Source of the DNA: Chlorops oryzae
Lineage: Eukaryota > Arthropoda > Insecta > Diptera > Chloropidae
Direction of reading: 5' to 3'
Assembly: GCA_020466095.1 (NCBI GenBank)
Contig: CM035806.1
Location: forward strand, 4,077,363 to 4,141,362
DNA: 64,000 nucleotides
This document shows, piece after piece, positions 34,263 through 46,418 of the stretch (the first letter of the stretch is position 1; the number at the start of each line of letters is the position of its first letter). The notes under the pieces are model-generated. The model did not search any database. It was not told the origin of the DNA and saw only the letters and a program-made list of their open reading frames with translations. The translations under genes were made by a program, and so were the position numbers.

Positions 34263-34704
34263 GGCCGTTTACATATGCCGTTTTATTTGCGTTTTAGCAA
34301 CTTTGCCCGTTTTAGCACTAAAACAAGTTAGATTTTTCCCGTTTTATCATACAAAAATAAAACGAGAATCTTTCCTGTTTTAATTGAAAACAATATAAAT
34401 CCTGCTTATAACTGATAAGAATATCGAAATCTGAGTGTCATCACTATAAAAATTCAAAACATATGGTCATTGAAATTTCTAATTTAAAAATTGTGAGGCT
34501 GTTTCCACAACCAATGTAGAAAACGAACGCAATTTCAATAATTGCTTCTTTTCTAAATTACAATATTCACTCATATTTCACGTGTTGAGCAAACAAAAGA
34601 TAACCACAAAATGACAAAACGACATGCGCATGTGTAAACACCCCGTTTTAACTTAGCTCGTTTTAGCTTAAACGAGTAGCGCTAAAACGTATATGTAAAT
34701 GCCC
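34263..34704. mobile_element. TA-flanked inverted-repeat element, family A relative
   Basis: The ends are GGCCGTTTACATATGCCGTT and, inward from the right, GGGCATTTACATATACGTTT, with TA on both sides (34261-34262, 34705-34706). Internal words GTTTTAGC/AAACGAG repeat near both ends, as in the copy at 4654-5623. It is 442 bp and non-coding. Confidence 0.6.
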
Positions 34705-34706
34705 TA

Positions 34707-36418
34707 TAATTTAACAATTTTTCTTGTTGGAAAAAATAAAGATTTTCCTATTGAATCAACCATATTTCAGGTTGAATTGAAATGATAATTTTTTAAAAAT
34801 GGATTTAAATTTAAATTGTTGAACTAACCACGGACATAATTGAAATGACAAGATAATTTTTAAAATAAAAAAAAAATTTCTAAAATACCCATAAAAGAAA
34901 AAAATGTCAAAACAAATTTACTTTACGTTCAAAGCAAATGGACACAGAACATAACCCCAAAAATAGCCATCGGATGGACTTCATCCGATTTTGTCACTCC
35001 GTTGTCGTGTGACTGCTTTCGTAAAGCTTAAAAAGTTCTAAGATGAATAAATCTCTTATATGTCTTTATTTTATAAACCAAATGAGAATTGTACCGAACG
35101 AAAAGAAATTTAATTAAACATATTTCCTTTTTAAATTTCAAATCGAAAATATGTTGATCAACCCATTTTTCTTTTAAATTTTTGTTCTGCTCGAAAATCA
35201 AAAGGACTGTGAATAACAATGCGCCCTTTAAAAAAAAAATCATGGTTAAGTTCGCTCAGTGTAGTTGGGTGAGTTCGTCTAAACTTGTACGTATTTTGCT
35301 TAGAGGCTATCTCCAGTTCTGTCAGAAATGAAAAACTTCATAGAAAAAAAACACGTCAGAAATTTCATGATTGATTTGATATTTTAATGAAAGCTTTTCA
35401 ATTTGACAACTAGAGAGCCCTAAAAATATCAAAAATTAAAATAGGAAAACCCCCTATTAAGAAAACCGCACTCACACAACCGGTTTCATAGTTTAAACGA
35501 CAGTCTGTTTTTAATAAATAATTAAAAGAGAGTTAATATATGGAAAACATCTACCTTTAAGACGATCCGCGCACCATACCGGCATACACGTCTTTACAAA
35601 CATAATGTTCACCAATGATAATAGGAAAGCCTCTTTACATCGGGCACTTAAGGAAAACCGAGCAGAAATCTGATCGATTTCTCGATATGTAACAATGTAT
35701 TTTAGAATGCATAAATCTGAAATAATAATATAATAATAAAGTAATATCGAAACAATATATCGATTTGTTCCACAAAAAGTCTGTCATCTTTAGCCGTATT
35801 CGGATCACTCATTAGCTTCAAATAAAGTCTACTTCATTTCAATATTATCAGCAAATCGTTTTCATTCTTTATTAGCCCATTTTTCATATTTAATTAACTT
35901 CTTTATTCTTTTTTAATACATTTAATTGATTATCGGCTATTCACCGTAATCCTCATCTTTATTTTTTTTTTTTTTACATACTTTAAAGATTATGATATCA
36001 TCGTAACATTTTTATTTTATTTATTTATTTTTTTTTTTTGTAGCCCAAAGCGGTTACTTTTGAAACGGAGTTATAGATAAATGACTTCAAGAATTCTTGT
36101 AGACATAGAAGATATTTTTATTTTTTTGATAAACAAAAAAAATTTTTGTCTCGCAACGAGTCTTAACTTCGGCTTAGCGATCGCGCATTCCGTTTTGGGG
36201 AACTTTTTGATATGCAAAATATACAGAAGCGATTCTAGGAGTAGAATTAGTAACAAATTTACATATTTACCCCCGGCATAGAAGTATTTTATTATTCAAA
36301 ATAATAGCATGGCGCCTATTTTTTCAATGGAGTCGTCGATTTATTTAGCATTTATAATAATTTCGAAGTGGGTTACGCCCCCTTGCGTACACGCTGTTCA
36401 CTGCCATTTTCATTGTTT
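34707..36418. other. Unassigned AT-rich DNA
   Basis: No feature recognised beyond T runs near 35960 and 36031. Confidence 0.35.
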
Positions 36419-36545
36419 TTATACCCAACACACTCTGTGTGGGGGGTATAGTGCATATGTAAGGGTGTGTGTAACACCCAGACACATACAAAATATGTAT
36501 AGAAATGATCGGTGTAACCAGGAGATTCGATTTAGTCATGATCGT
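36419..36545 (-). mobile_element. mini-me-like repeat, end fragment (copy 2)
   Basis: TATACCCAACACACTCTGTG then TAACACCCAGACACATACAA, GAAATGATCGGTGTAACCAG and GAGATTCGATTTAG. These are the complement of the 3' part of the copy at 12104-12972. Confidence 0.6.
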
Positions 36546-36654
36546 CTGTGGAAAAAATTGAGCTATATTGGATGAAAAATTTCGAGCATCATTTTTTATG
36601 GTTTCTTCTGATTTTGGGCAAAAACTTTCAACTTTGCATTGCCAAAACGGTTCT

Positions 36655-36955
36655 CAGGAGCACTCGTTACTTTTTTCAAATCTAGCGCTAAAATTTTGTG
36701 ATAGACAAAAAATGAAATATTAAACGGTTTACCAGATATAGCCATAAGGAATTGCGTAACTTAATTCTCGGCTACAATCATCGAGATCGATTTAAAATTG
36801 ACCTGTAACCAATCTGGTAAAACCAAATAAAGGGAGCTGCCACAATTATCAAGTACTTTCAAAAAATGCGGTCAAAATTTTATTTATATTTTACCCGTCT
36901 TATTCCCCCATACGTTTCTGACCCATAAACTACGACTTGCCGCAATAAAAGTCGA
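36655..36955 (+). repeat. Long inverted repeat, left arm
   Basis: It contains CTTAATTCTCGGC, AATTGACCTGTAACCAATCTG, AAGTACTTTCAAAA, ACGTTTCTGACCCATAAACT and CGCAATAAAA. The complement of 38350-38680 carries the same blocks in the same order. About 1.4 kb of unassigned DNA lies between the arms. Confidence 0.65.
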
Positions 36956-38349
36956 AAAAATCTTTTTTCCGATTGCTGAAAGTGAATAGCTGATTCGATC
37001 GATATCGAACGCAGATACGAATTCATCATCAGGCATATTATTTGGACCCTAAGCACGAATAATATGAGCACAAAATAAGAATTTATCAATTACTTTCAAA
37101 AACTGTAGTCCAAATATCGTTATCGTTTTGAGTATTGGGCCAAATAAGTAGTTAAAGAAAAGTCCGCATAATAGGCTCCTTTATGGTCTTGAAAATCTGC
37201 AGAATAATTTTTATCAATGGTCGAGATCTGTGGGCCTGCTATAAGGAATATTCAAACATAAATAGATAGCCGTGTATCAGAGTCGGGTATTGTACTGGCA
37301 GGATCGCCATAATATAACACCGTTATTTGTCTCTAAACGAACCTTTTCGGATGAAGATATTCTTTTCTCGATATATTCAGACTTTTGGAAATTTTGCTTA
37401 TACGAAACATTATCAATTAATTCGCATTTAAGCCTTAAAGTTGAGCAATTGATCTATTATAGAGCTTAAGAAGCACTTGATAATCTTCGAAAATCTCAAC
37501 TCATAATGAATATAAATACATTATCAGAGTATTCAAATTTTATACATAGTGCCTATAGCCTACGAAAAATCGCTTTTTAAAGTAGGCAGAATAAATTCGG
37601 ATTTATTTGCATTAGGTACTTGAAGTGCAGCCTACGGCGAATCGAGACCATCATTCGAATAAATTTGATTGATGACCACGAAGGTAAATCAATCGATTTG
37701 TTTCGCACTTGGTTTCCAGTTTTTGATTTGTTTTTTTTTATATTTTTTTTAATGATATTTTTTTTTGTTTTACAACTTTATTCAGCTAAATAATTCATTA
37801 ATAACTTTAAATTTGAACTCTTATATTTAATAGCGATTCACAGCTAATCAAATAATTTGTCATTTTCTTCGATCGTGTCGCTTGTGACCGTCAGATGATC
37901 TCCAGCATACCTAAGCGTTAATTATTGGTATCATATTATTTCAAATTGATTGCTCATTGAACTTAAATATCGAAAAAAATGCGATGTGACCTTAAAATTC
38001 AAAGAATATTTGAAGAAAACAGAAAACAACGTGATGGCGCCCAATGTGGGGCATGAACTTATGATTGTTGATTGTTTTTTCTTTTGTTTTTTTTTCATAC
38101 TCAGTTTCGGATCCGGCTAAGCTGACGTTCGATGATGAAAGTAGACACGTAAACGTTGGCTTTGATTTTGGGTTATAAACTATTTTGGACTTCGATTCAA
38201 ATTGAATATCCTTGTTGTTCCTCAGAAGTCAAGGGCCTGGAGAAACAATTGATGAAATAATATCAGGACAAGGATTAATGGTGTCCATTCTGGGGATAAT
38301 GATGACGATAACAAAGCAGTGAGGCTTGAACACTGTATCCGTGCTTAGA
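36956..38349. other. Spacer between the long inverted repeats
   Basis: AT-rich, without a convincing open frame or transposase motif. Confidence 0.4.
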
Positions 38350-38680
38350 TTAGACGATTTTTATTGCGGTAACTCGTAGTTTGTGAGTCAGAAACGTACC
38401 CGGGAGTAAGAAGGGTAAAATCTAAACAAAATGTTGTCTGTAGTTTTGAAAGTACTTGGCAAATGTAGCAATTCCTTATATTTGGTTTTTCCAGTTTGGC
38501 TACAGATCAATTTTTAATCGATGTCGAAAAATATGGCCGAGAATTAAGTTGCGCACACATTTATGGCTGTATCTCGTAAACTATTGAATATTTTATTTTC
38601 CTCTCTATGACAAAGTTGTTGCCTTAGACTTGGAAAAAGTAACTTTTGCACTAACTGATCCGAAAAAAATTCCATGTAGT
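38350..38680 (-). repeat. Long inverted repeat, right arm
   Basis: Inverted partner of 36655-36955, including the complement of ACTCGTAGTTTGTGAGTCAG and TTTTTAATCGATGTCGAAAA. The pair could be a foldback element of about 2 kb or two independent insertions in opposite orientation. Confidence 0.65.
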
Positions 38681-38987
38681 AGCTACAAATTGCTAAATTC
38701 TCAAAGACGTTATTATTTTTTGCCAACCTCTTTTTTATATTTCTGACCAATACCTCCCAAGGTGGTACAAATTTTGTGAACGTTTTTTGTATCAAATAGA
38801 GGAAAAATGTAACTGAATTTCTTCTTCTAGTTGGATAGCTGAGGATAATTATTCTCTCTGTGCAAAATTAAAACCAAATAGTAACCATTTCTCCATATTC
38901 CTTACAACTTAAAAGGTCTCAATTGAAATTTGTTCCCTACTTTTCCTAGAATGCATAGCAAAAATTATAATGTCCGTGCTTAGATTA

Positions 38988-39077
38988 AGAGAGACACTGG
39001 AAGGAATTACATGAGAGTGACAGAGACGAAAGACATTCCATATCCGTCACTCTCATGTGTTTCCTTCCAGTGTCTCG
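38988..39077. repeat. 90-bp hairpin
   Basis: The arms GAGACACTGGAAGGAATTAC/ATGAGAGTGACAG and their complement (GTCACTCTCATGTGTTTCCT) are about 33 bp each with one or two mismatches. Nearby GTCCGTGCTTAGATTA (38972) also occurs near 38337. Confidence 0.7.
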
Positions 39078-39079
39078 CG

Positions 39080-40525
39080 TTTTGTATCCCTGTTTAAACG
39101 GGGACAATGAGAGATGAAAAAAAAAAAATAAAATTGAAATTATGCACTGTAAAAATTGTTTTCAAGAAAGGAAAAAAAAAAAAACAAATGAAAAATTTCA
39201 CTTGAAGTTTTTTCGAATTATTTTTTTTAACGATTTCTTAAGCTGAATTTGATGAGTCTCGTGTACACGCCCTGGCTGTCAATGGAAGAAGGAAAATGTT
39301 TTTCTTCTCTTAAATTTTTTTTTAAATTAAATGTGTCAGTTCACAGTGGGCCCTTAAATGGGAGCGGATTTCGGGCGGAGTCAAGCCGAACTTTGTGCGT
39401 GTCACAAATTTTTATTCCGTTTTATGTTATTTCCTACGATTTTTTTTATTATTATTTATTTATTTTTTTTTTTTTTTCATTTTGAGAGAAATATATTCAA
39501 ATAAAATGTTTTTTTTATTCGTATTGTTTTGCCTATATTTTTCTTTTTTCTTTCTTCTTTCTAAATTGAAGGTTCGTGTTGATGCTTCCTCGTTGACTGG
39601 ACTTTGATTAATCTTGTTATCTAATTTCGTTTTTTCGAATTCGTTTGAATGAACACCGCCGCCGTCAGTAGGTAGAGAAGAAGAGATTCCATTCGCCTGG
39701 AATTCATATGAGCATCCAAAGCTTGGAATTCAACGGATTATATAATACAGATTATGTAAATATATTAAAATTAAATAAAAATAAACAAATAAAAAAAAAA
39801 CCTTAAAATGATATGGTTTACAATGCATGTTTACGGTTTCTTTAGGTCATAATGCATCGAAAATAGAAACAAAATGAAAATAATAAAAATATTTATTAGA
39901 AAAGCCTGTGTGAAGATCCGCAATGCATTTAAATGTACATAAGCTCATGGATACATACCTACCCCAAAATTATAAACATAAAGGCATTTCTTTATGTTGA
40001 AAACCTCATAGGGAGATTAAGATTGAGGTGTTGACGTAAAGTCTATGAGTAATCACTGTTTTAAGAGACTTTTTTCTGTAATTGGGGTTAATCCAATTGT
40101 GATGATCACAACCGTCACAATCACATTTTGGCTTTTATTGCAGAAATATAAAATTTTCAATGAAAAAAAAAAAAAACAATGAAATTCTCGAGGATGTCAA
40201 ATTTTGAAAATAAATTGATTTCTGCATATAATGTCTATACAACACTGTAACGGATGAGACCTAGAGGGCGGTTGTACCTACGTGGAATTGCACAATTGAT
40301 TTTGTATATAAATCTCTTCAGCAGTAAGAGAATCTTTGCCAATAATTTACTGCATTCAATTGCTTTTTCAAAGGACTGTTCCAATCTTTTAAATATAACA
40401 ATATTTTGGGTCGTATTTGAACAAAAAATATTTCAATATTTTTAGGAAGTACCTACTTAGAGTGCCCTCAACGCCACCCGATTATGACAATGACTTCTTC
40501 TTTTGAGAACAAATATGATTCAGGT
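39080..40525. other. Unassigned AT-rich DNA
   Basis: A/T homopolymers and no recognisable gene or element. Confidence 0.35.
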
Positions 40526-40529
40526 ATGA

Positions 40530-41352
40530 GGTGAAAATAATGATGATAATGATTATGAAAACGATGATGATGATGATGATGATTATGATGATGGTGATGA
40601 TGATGACGATGATGATTGATGATGATTATGATGATGAAGATTATGTCGATGGCGATGATGAGATGATGATTATGATTATGATCATGATTATGACGATAAT
40701 GATGATGATGACGATGGATGATTTTGATGATTATGATGATGAAGATTATGTCGATGGCGATGATGATTATGATGATGATTCGATGATGATTGATGATATG
40801 ATTGATGATGATATATGATGATGAGTGATGAGATGAATGATTATGTGATGATGTATGATGATGAAGATTATGTCGATGGCGATGATGATTATGATGATGA
40901 TGATGATGATGATGATGATTATGACGTTGATGATGATGAAGATTATGATGCGATGATGATAGATGATGATGATGATGATTGATGATATGATGATGATTAT
41001 GATGCATATGATGATGATGATGTTATGAGATGATGATATGTGATGGATGATGATGATGATGATGATGATATGATGATGAATGATTATGTGATGATATGAT
41101 ATGATGATTATGATGATGATGATGATGATATGATCGATGATATTTGATGATGATGATGATTATGACGATAATGATTGATGATGATGATGATGTGATGATG
41201 GATGATTGATGATTGATGATAGATTGATGATGATTATTGATTGATGGATGATATGTATGACTGATATGATGATATGAATGAGATGAATATGATTGATGAC
41301 GAGAATCATGTTAATGAAGATTACGAAGACGAGAATCATGTTGAAGATTATT
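40530..41352. repeat. Second (GAT)n array, 0.8 kb
   Basis: GATGATTATGATGATGAAGA higher-order units; the GATTATGTCGATGGCGATGA block occurs three times. As in the array at 25-26.6 kb, the phase is broken by indels in its second half. Spurious His-rich and Met-rich frames result. Confidence 0.95.
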
Positions 41353-42411
41353 ATGTTCATGGGATGATGTTGATAGCATTCGAAATCAATAAAATATTAG
41401 CATATTTTTAGGCCATAATTAGTTATACATACATATGTACCTATTCATATGTAAATAGAGACACATATTCATAAATCTTGGAGGAACTCCTCGGTTTGAG
41501 CTCGGATGATTCCGATACAAAAAAGCATGACTAAGAACACCAAAAATCTTTGGCATACCTATATTGGTAAATTCTATTATTTGATATAATAAAACACCTT
41601 ACCGACACACTCGATATGTGGTAAAGCTATCATCGTATTATTTCATAATAAATCGATAAGTCGTCTGCTGTAGATACTGGAACCATGTTATCTTGTTAAA
41701 ATTAATTTTAAATTTGAACTTTACTGATCAAAACTATCTTAAAAAAATAAACAAAATGGACTCCACAGGGGTTTAAATTAGCTAATTTTTCTTTGAAATT
41801 CCGTTTGATATAGTTCTAGCGTAATAAATCAGATTTTGATGGCCTCTTAAACCTGCTTCGAATAGTTCTAATTTTGCTTTTGTTGCCTTTCCTTAATGGG
41901 TATTTTATTGGAAAAGCTTACAAGCACCCCTCGATCACTTGATTGTTAATTGTTATTGCTTTTATGCGATTTGCAAGTGAATAGCTGGTTTTATTTTATA
42001 ATTAATTGAATCAATTTAATTTGTGAATGTGAGACAAGCCGTGTCAACTGCCAATTAATTATATACTAAAATCTTTTTCGATTAGTTACCAGCATGATTC
42101 CTCTCAAACCACCCAACCCTCCCACTCGCTCACTCACTCACTCACTCACTCACTCACTCATCACTCACTCTCTCGTTAACCCAATCACCCGCTCACTTCC
42201 AGCATTCTCGTTCCGTATTGCCACACGTTTTCGATGTTAAATTTGCTCATTTAAAATTTTTGCAGAAGCATCTGAGCGCTCGTTCTAATGTTCTGCTCCA
42301 AGACCAGTTCCAATGCACGCGTGGATGATCAACTGCTCAAAGGTATTCCGTTAAATATATAAATCAAATCGCACGGGCTTGCTGTCTTCCTAAATTTGTT
42401 TCAAGTTATAC

Positions 42412-42454
<43 letters not shown>

Positions 42455-43138
42455 ATTGAAGCTTTGCTTTTCTGTTTTTTTTTTCTTCTTCTTTTTCTCC
42501 TCACAAGTTGAATTTCATTGCGAATTTACTGCGGGGGAGGGGAGGGAGGGCTATATATTGCCAAAGTCGACGATTTAAATGACAATAGACTCTTTTTGTT
42601 TTTTGCATTATGTGGAGATTAAAATTCTATTTTTAAAAATTTATTTATTTATTCTTTCAACTACCGAATGTATATATATAAAAAAAAACATTCCTCGTTA
42701 GTTGTATGGCAACAAAGTGGAGCCATACCGACGTATACGTAACGCGCTCAATAAATACGCAATCCGGACTGCATGAATAATTGCTGCCGATTAGCGCATC
42801 CAGATCAGTGACAGAAAAGAAAAGAAGAATGAAGAAAAAAAGAAAAGAAAGAAAGATCAATGCATTTCAAGTTGTTATTGATCTGCAGACCTTTTAAGGA
42901 AACTGTAACGCGTCTTTTTCGAAAAACGAAAGTGCTCGGATTCTCTCACTCTCGCTCTCTCTCTCTTTCTCTGTCTCTTGAGGCACCTGAAAACCTGACG
43001 GCGTTATTGGCTGTGGTCTTGCATTGATGCATGCGATAATTCGAGCCTAGTCACAATCGTTATGACAATAATAAACTTAATTTATTTGTTTATTTATGTA
43101 CGCATGCGTATAGAGATACGTTTTTATATCGGACACAC
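41353..43138. other. Unassigned DNA with short microsatellites
   Basis: Holds (CACT)n at 42126-42172 and (TA)n at 42416-42451. No gene seen. Confidence 0.4.
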
Positions 43139-44173
43139 GATTTATCGAGGGTATGTTAAGTTTGTGCGGTTGTGGGTAGCACCCTGAGCCATTCGAGAGA
43201 GACCAAACAAACTATGTAGCTATAGTAACGATCAGCGTTATTCGTTTTAGCCATGTCATTCGATCTGTCTGTCTTTCCTTCTGTCTGTCTTTCCTTCTGT
43301 CTGCCTTTCCTTCTGTCTGTCTTTCCTTTGTCTGTCTTTCCTTTTGTCTGTCTTTCCTTCTGTCTGTCTTTCCTTCTGTCTGTCTTTCCTTCTGTCTGTC
43401 TTTTCTTCTGTCTGTCTTTCCTTTTGTCTGTCTTTCCTTCTGTCTGTCTTTCCTTTTGTCTGTCTTTCCTTCTGTCTGTCATTTCCTTTTGTCTGTCTTT
43501 CCTTCTGTCTGTCTTTCCTTTGTCTGTCTTTCCTTCTGTCTGTCTTTCCTTCTGTCTGTCTTTCCTTTTGTCTGTCTTTCCTTTTGTCTGTCTTTCCTTT
43601 TGTCTATCTTTCCTTTTGTCTATCTTTCCTTCTGTCTGTGTTTCCTTTTGTCTGTCTTTCCTTTTGTCTGTCTTTCCTTCTGTCTGTCTTTCCTTTTGTC
43701 TGTCTTTCCTTCCGTCTGTCTTTCCTTTTGTCTGTCTTTCCTTCTGTCTGGAATTTCCTTTTGTCTGTCTTTCCTTCTGTCTGTGTTTCCTTCTGTCTGT
43801 CTTTCCTTCTGTCTGTCTTCCCTTCTGTCTGTCATTTCCTTTTGTCTGTCTTTCCTTCTGTCTGTGTTTCCTTCTGTCTTGATTTGATCAGTCCATTTTT
43901 CGGGGTACCTCCAGTTCTAGGGCCTATAATAAAAATCTCAAAAACTCGCCTTGAATATTTTGAAATATTTTGATGAAACTTGAAATTTGAGGTTAAACCG
44001 TCCGATTGAATTTCCAAAATTTGAAAAAGTGCACATGGAAAAATGACGGTCTTGAAAATCTCCAGAATACTTTGCCTTATTGGTCGCGGTTTTGGGGTCT
44101 GCTTAAAAGAAATGTTCAAAAATATATAGGTACCCTTTATCGGTGTCGGGTTTTGACTGAAACACCCTTACTT
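43139..44173 (-). mobile_element. mini-me-like repeat with expanded internal microsatellite (copy 3)
   Basis: Read on the minus strand it begins AAGTAAGGGTGTTTCAGTCA, followed by ACCCGACACCGATAAAGGGT. It has the 'ctagaactggaggtacccc' block and ends near ATACCCTCGATAAAT. Where copy 1 has about eight GACA units, this copy holds the 0.62-kb array at 43258-43881. Confidence 0.65.
43258..43881. repeat. (GTCTGTCTTTCCTTCT)n minisatellite
   Basis: About 45 copies of the 12-16-bp unit, with CTTCTG/CTTTTG variants alternating. It sits exactly at the GACA/GTCT position of the mini-me-like element. All three frames stay open on both strands, so none of the C/F/L/S-rich frames is a gene. Confidence 0.95.
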
Positions 44174-45050
44174 ATTTTTTTTTTTTAAATAAATTTTTAT
44201 ATTTTTTTATTTATATTTTCTCTTTGATAGCGCATCTGCAACTTGACTCTTTCGTTTTTGCGGCGACTCTTTCAGCCGGCAGTTTTTCATCATTTCTTTT
44301 TTAACGGGTCAGCAGCACAATCGGACCACGTAATCGATAGTCTTCTTTGGAGTTGATTTGTTAGTTTTTATTTTCCTTTTCCTATACACTTTTTTTTTTT
44401 AACGAATTTCGGTTTTTATCTTCTCCGTCCGCTGCTTCTGCTTCTGCTTCGGCATCTTCTTCTTCTTCTTGTTCACGTTGTACATTTTTTGGGAGTATCT
44501 TCAAAAAATTTGGTTACCGTACCAAACAGAATTCAGTTGAAGTTCGCGTTTTCACGCGTCAAGTTTATTGAATTAGCTTACGGTCGTTGGGGAAAAATAT
44601 TGAATGTTGTTTTTTTTTCTTCTTCATTCAATGAAATAAATTCAAAGAGAAATCACTTATAAAGCCCAAAGGATACAAAGAAGCGCGATCTTTTAAGTTG
44701 TGTGTCTCTCACTGTCTTATGAGCTTCGGTGATAAGAAAAGTAAATATCACGAAGAAAAATTTTAAAAATGCCTGAAAAAATTCAAAACGAAAAAATATT
44801 GTAAAAAGAAAACAAAATTTTTTATTAATTAAATTTCTTAAATCTTAAAATTTTTTTGTCCCGGTATAAGGATATTTCAGTTCTTCGAGACTTAATGGAA
44901 TTCTTTTTGAGACGTGGAATTTAATTTAAGAAATAAATTTGAAAAAGAAAAAAAACAAAGGGGCAGCGAAAGGAAAAGAGGTAGGTTTTTAAGATCCTTT
45001 TGATCCATTTGAAAAAAGAAAAAGATAAAATTAAAAAAAAAAAAAAACCA
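44174..45050. other. Unassigned intergenic DNA
   Basis: Contains (CTTCTG)n-type sequence at about 44430-44470. No gene recognised. Confidence 0.35.
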
Positions 45051-45441
45051 AAGCCTGAAACACACTCTAGACTTTTTTACGTAGAGAAAGGAGTGTAGAG
45101 TGTAGAGAATCAACCTTTTTTGTATACACTGAAGACCGTTTCTACAATTCTAAGGCTCTACGTAGAACTGCAGTCAACATATTTAGAGAAGAGCTTCACT
45201 ATGTGCTCCACGACTGTACACACTTCAAAAGTAATTTTCTCTACTGTAGAGTTATAGAGAAAACATTCTTCTACAGTGTAAACAGCCATGGTGCACACAG
45301 TAGAGCTCTAATCGAAATATGTTGACGGCAGTCTACGTAGAGCCTGTAAAATCGAAGAGACGGTCTTCGGTATTCACAATAAAGGTGGATTCTCTACACT
45401 CTTTTCTCTACGTAAAAAACTCTGTAGTATATTTCAGGCTT
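45051..45441. mobile_element. Foldback MITE, 391 bp (AAGCCTGAAA ends)
   Basis: AAGCCTGAAACACACTCTAG and the inverted CTGTAGTATATTTCAGGCTT pair. Inner blocks TTTTTTACGTAGAGAAA, AGTGTAGAG, CTACGTAGA and CAACATATTT are mirrored throughout. Nearly the entire element is palindromic, with a loop near 45230-45270. Confidence 0.75.
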
Positions 45442-46184
45442 AAGAAAACGAAGAAAATTAAGAAAATTAATAAAATCAATGAAACTAATGAAATTAAGAA
45501 AACTAAAACTATGGTAATGATATGGATTTAGTAATAAATATGTGGCATTGGAAAGCCTTTTATGGGAGATTCCTGAAATGTTAAAATGCCAAATACATTG
45601 GAATCTCTATAACCCTAACCTCGTTAAGTCGAAATCCTTAGGAAGTCCAAAAAATCAGTCATTCTCCTCCGCTGAAATCCTGTATCTCTAAGGTCTTTGA
45701 AGTGGAAACACAATTTTTTTTTTTTTTTTTTTGCATTTCCCTTGACATTAGAGTTATAGAGATTCCACTGTCCTGTCAATTTGGAAGGCGCCTTATGATC
45801 GTCTAAAGTCTATGTCAATTTTTTTTTTTTTTTTTTTGATTTTCTCCTATCTATACCTCTTCTTCTAAGCACATTGAAGCACCATTGCACAAAGCACGAA
45901 GACATCAAACCATTTTTTTGGCCTTATTCTGGCCCTAGTTCATCAGTTGATTCCACTTTTTCTTTTGCTAAAAATGTCCCACAAAATACTTAGGTCTCTA
46001 CTGATCGGGGGGGTTTTTTTTTTTCAATGTGAGAGATGATAAATATTTATATCTATTTTACTAATGCCAACTAAATCTCTAAGTTCCATGGTAATTTTGA
46101 ATTTTTGAAGAGCATAATATATTATTGTATTTTTAAAAGAATTATTTTCGATTCCCTTTTAAAACTGTAGTCGGTATACTCTAT
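45442..46184. other. Unassigned DNA
   Basis: T runs at 45714-45732 and 45819-45838. No feature recognised. Confidence 0.35.
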
Positions 46185-46418
46185 CGGGTATGTGATTGTT
46201 TTCCGTTTCCCGGGGAAATGAATTCCACTCCCAAATTGATGTGATTATTTTCCATCTACCAAAATTGAGGGGAAATCTTAATGGCTCAATTCAGAAAATT
46301 CATTTCCCAATCTTAATGTCGAGGTAATTATCCATGTCTCTTCGAAAAGGGAAATAAATCACATCAATTTGGGAGTGGAATTCATTTCTCCGGGAAAGGG
46401 AAAACAATCAAATACCCG
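46185..46418. mobile_element. Foldback MITE, 234 bp (CGGGTATNTGATTG ends)
   Basis: The arms of about 70 bp carry GTGATTGTTTTCCGTTTCCC, GAATTCCACTCCCAAATTGA and TGTGATTATTTTCC. The right arm is the complement with few mismatches. Confidence 0.75.

Noticed and set aside
40468..41360. His-rich and Met-rich open frames
   Set aside because: Product of the second GAT array.
43156..43973. Overlapping Cys/Phe/Leu/Ser-rich and Arg/Lys/Gln-rich open frames
   Set aside because: They follow from the GTCT/TTCC minisatellite, which lacks stops in any frame.
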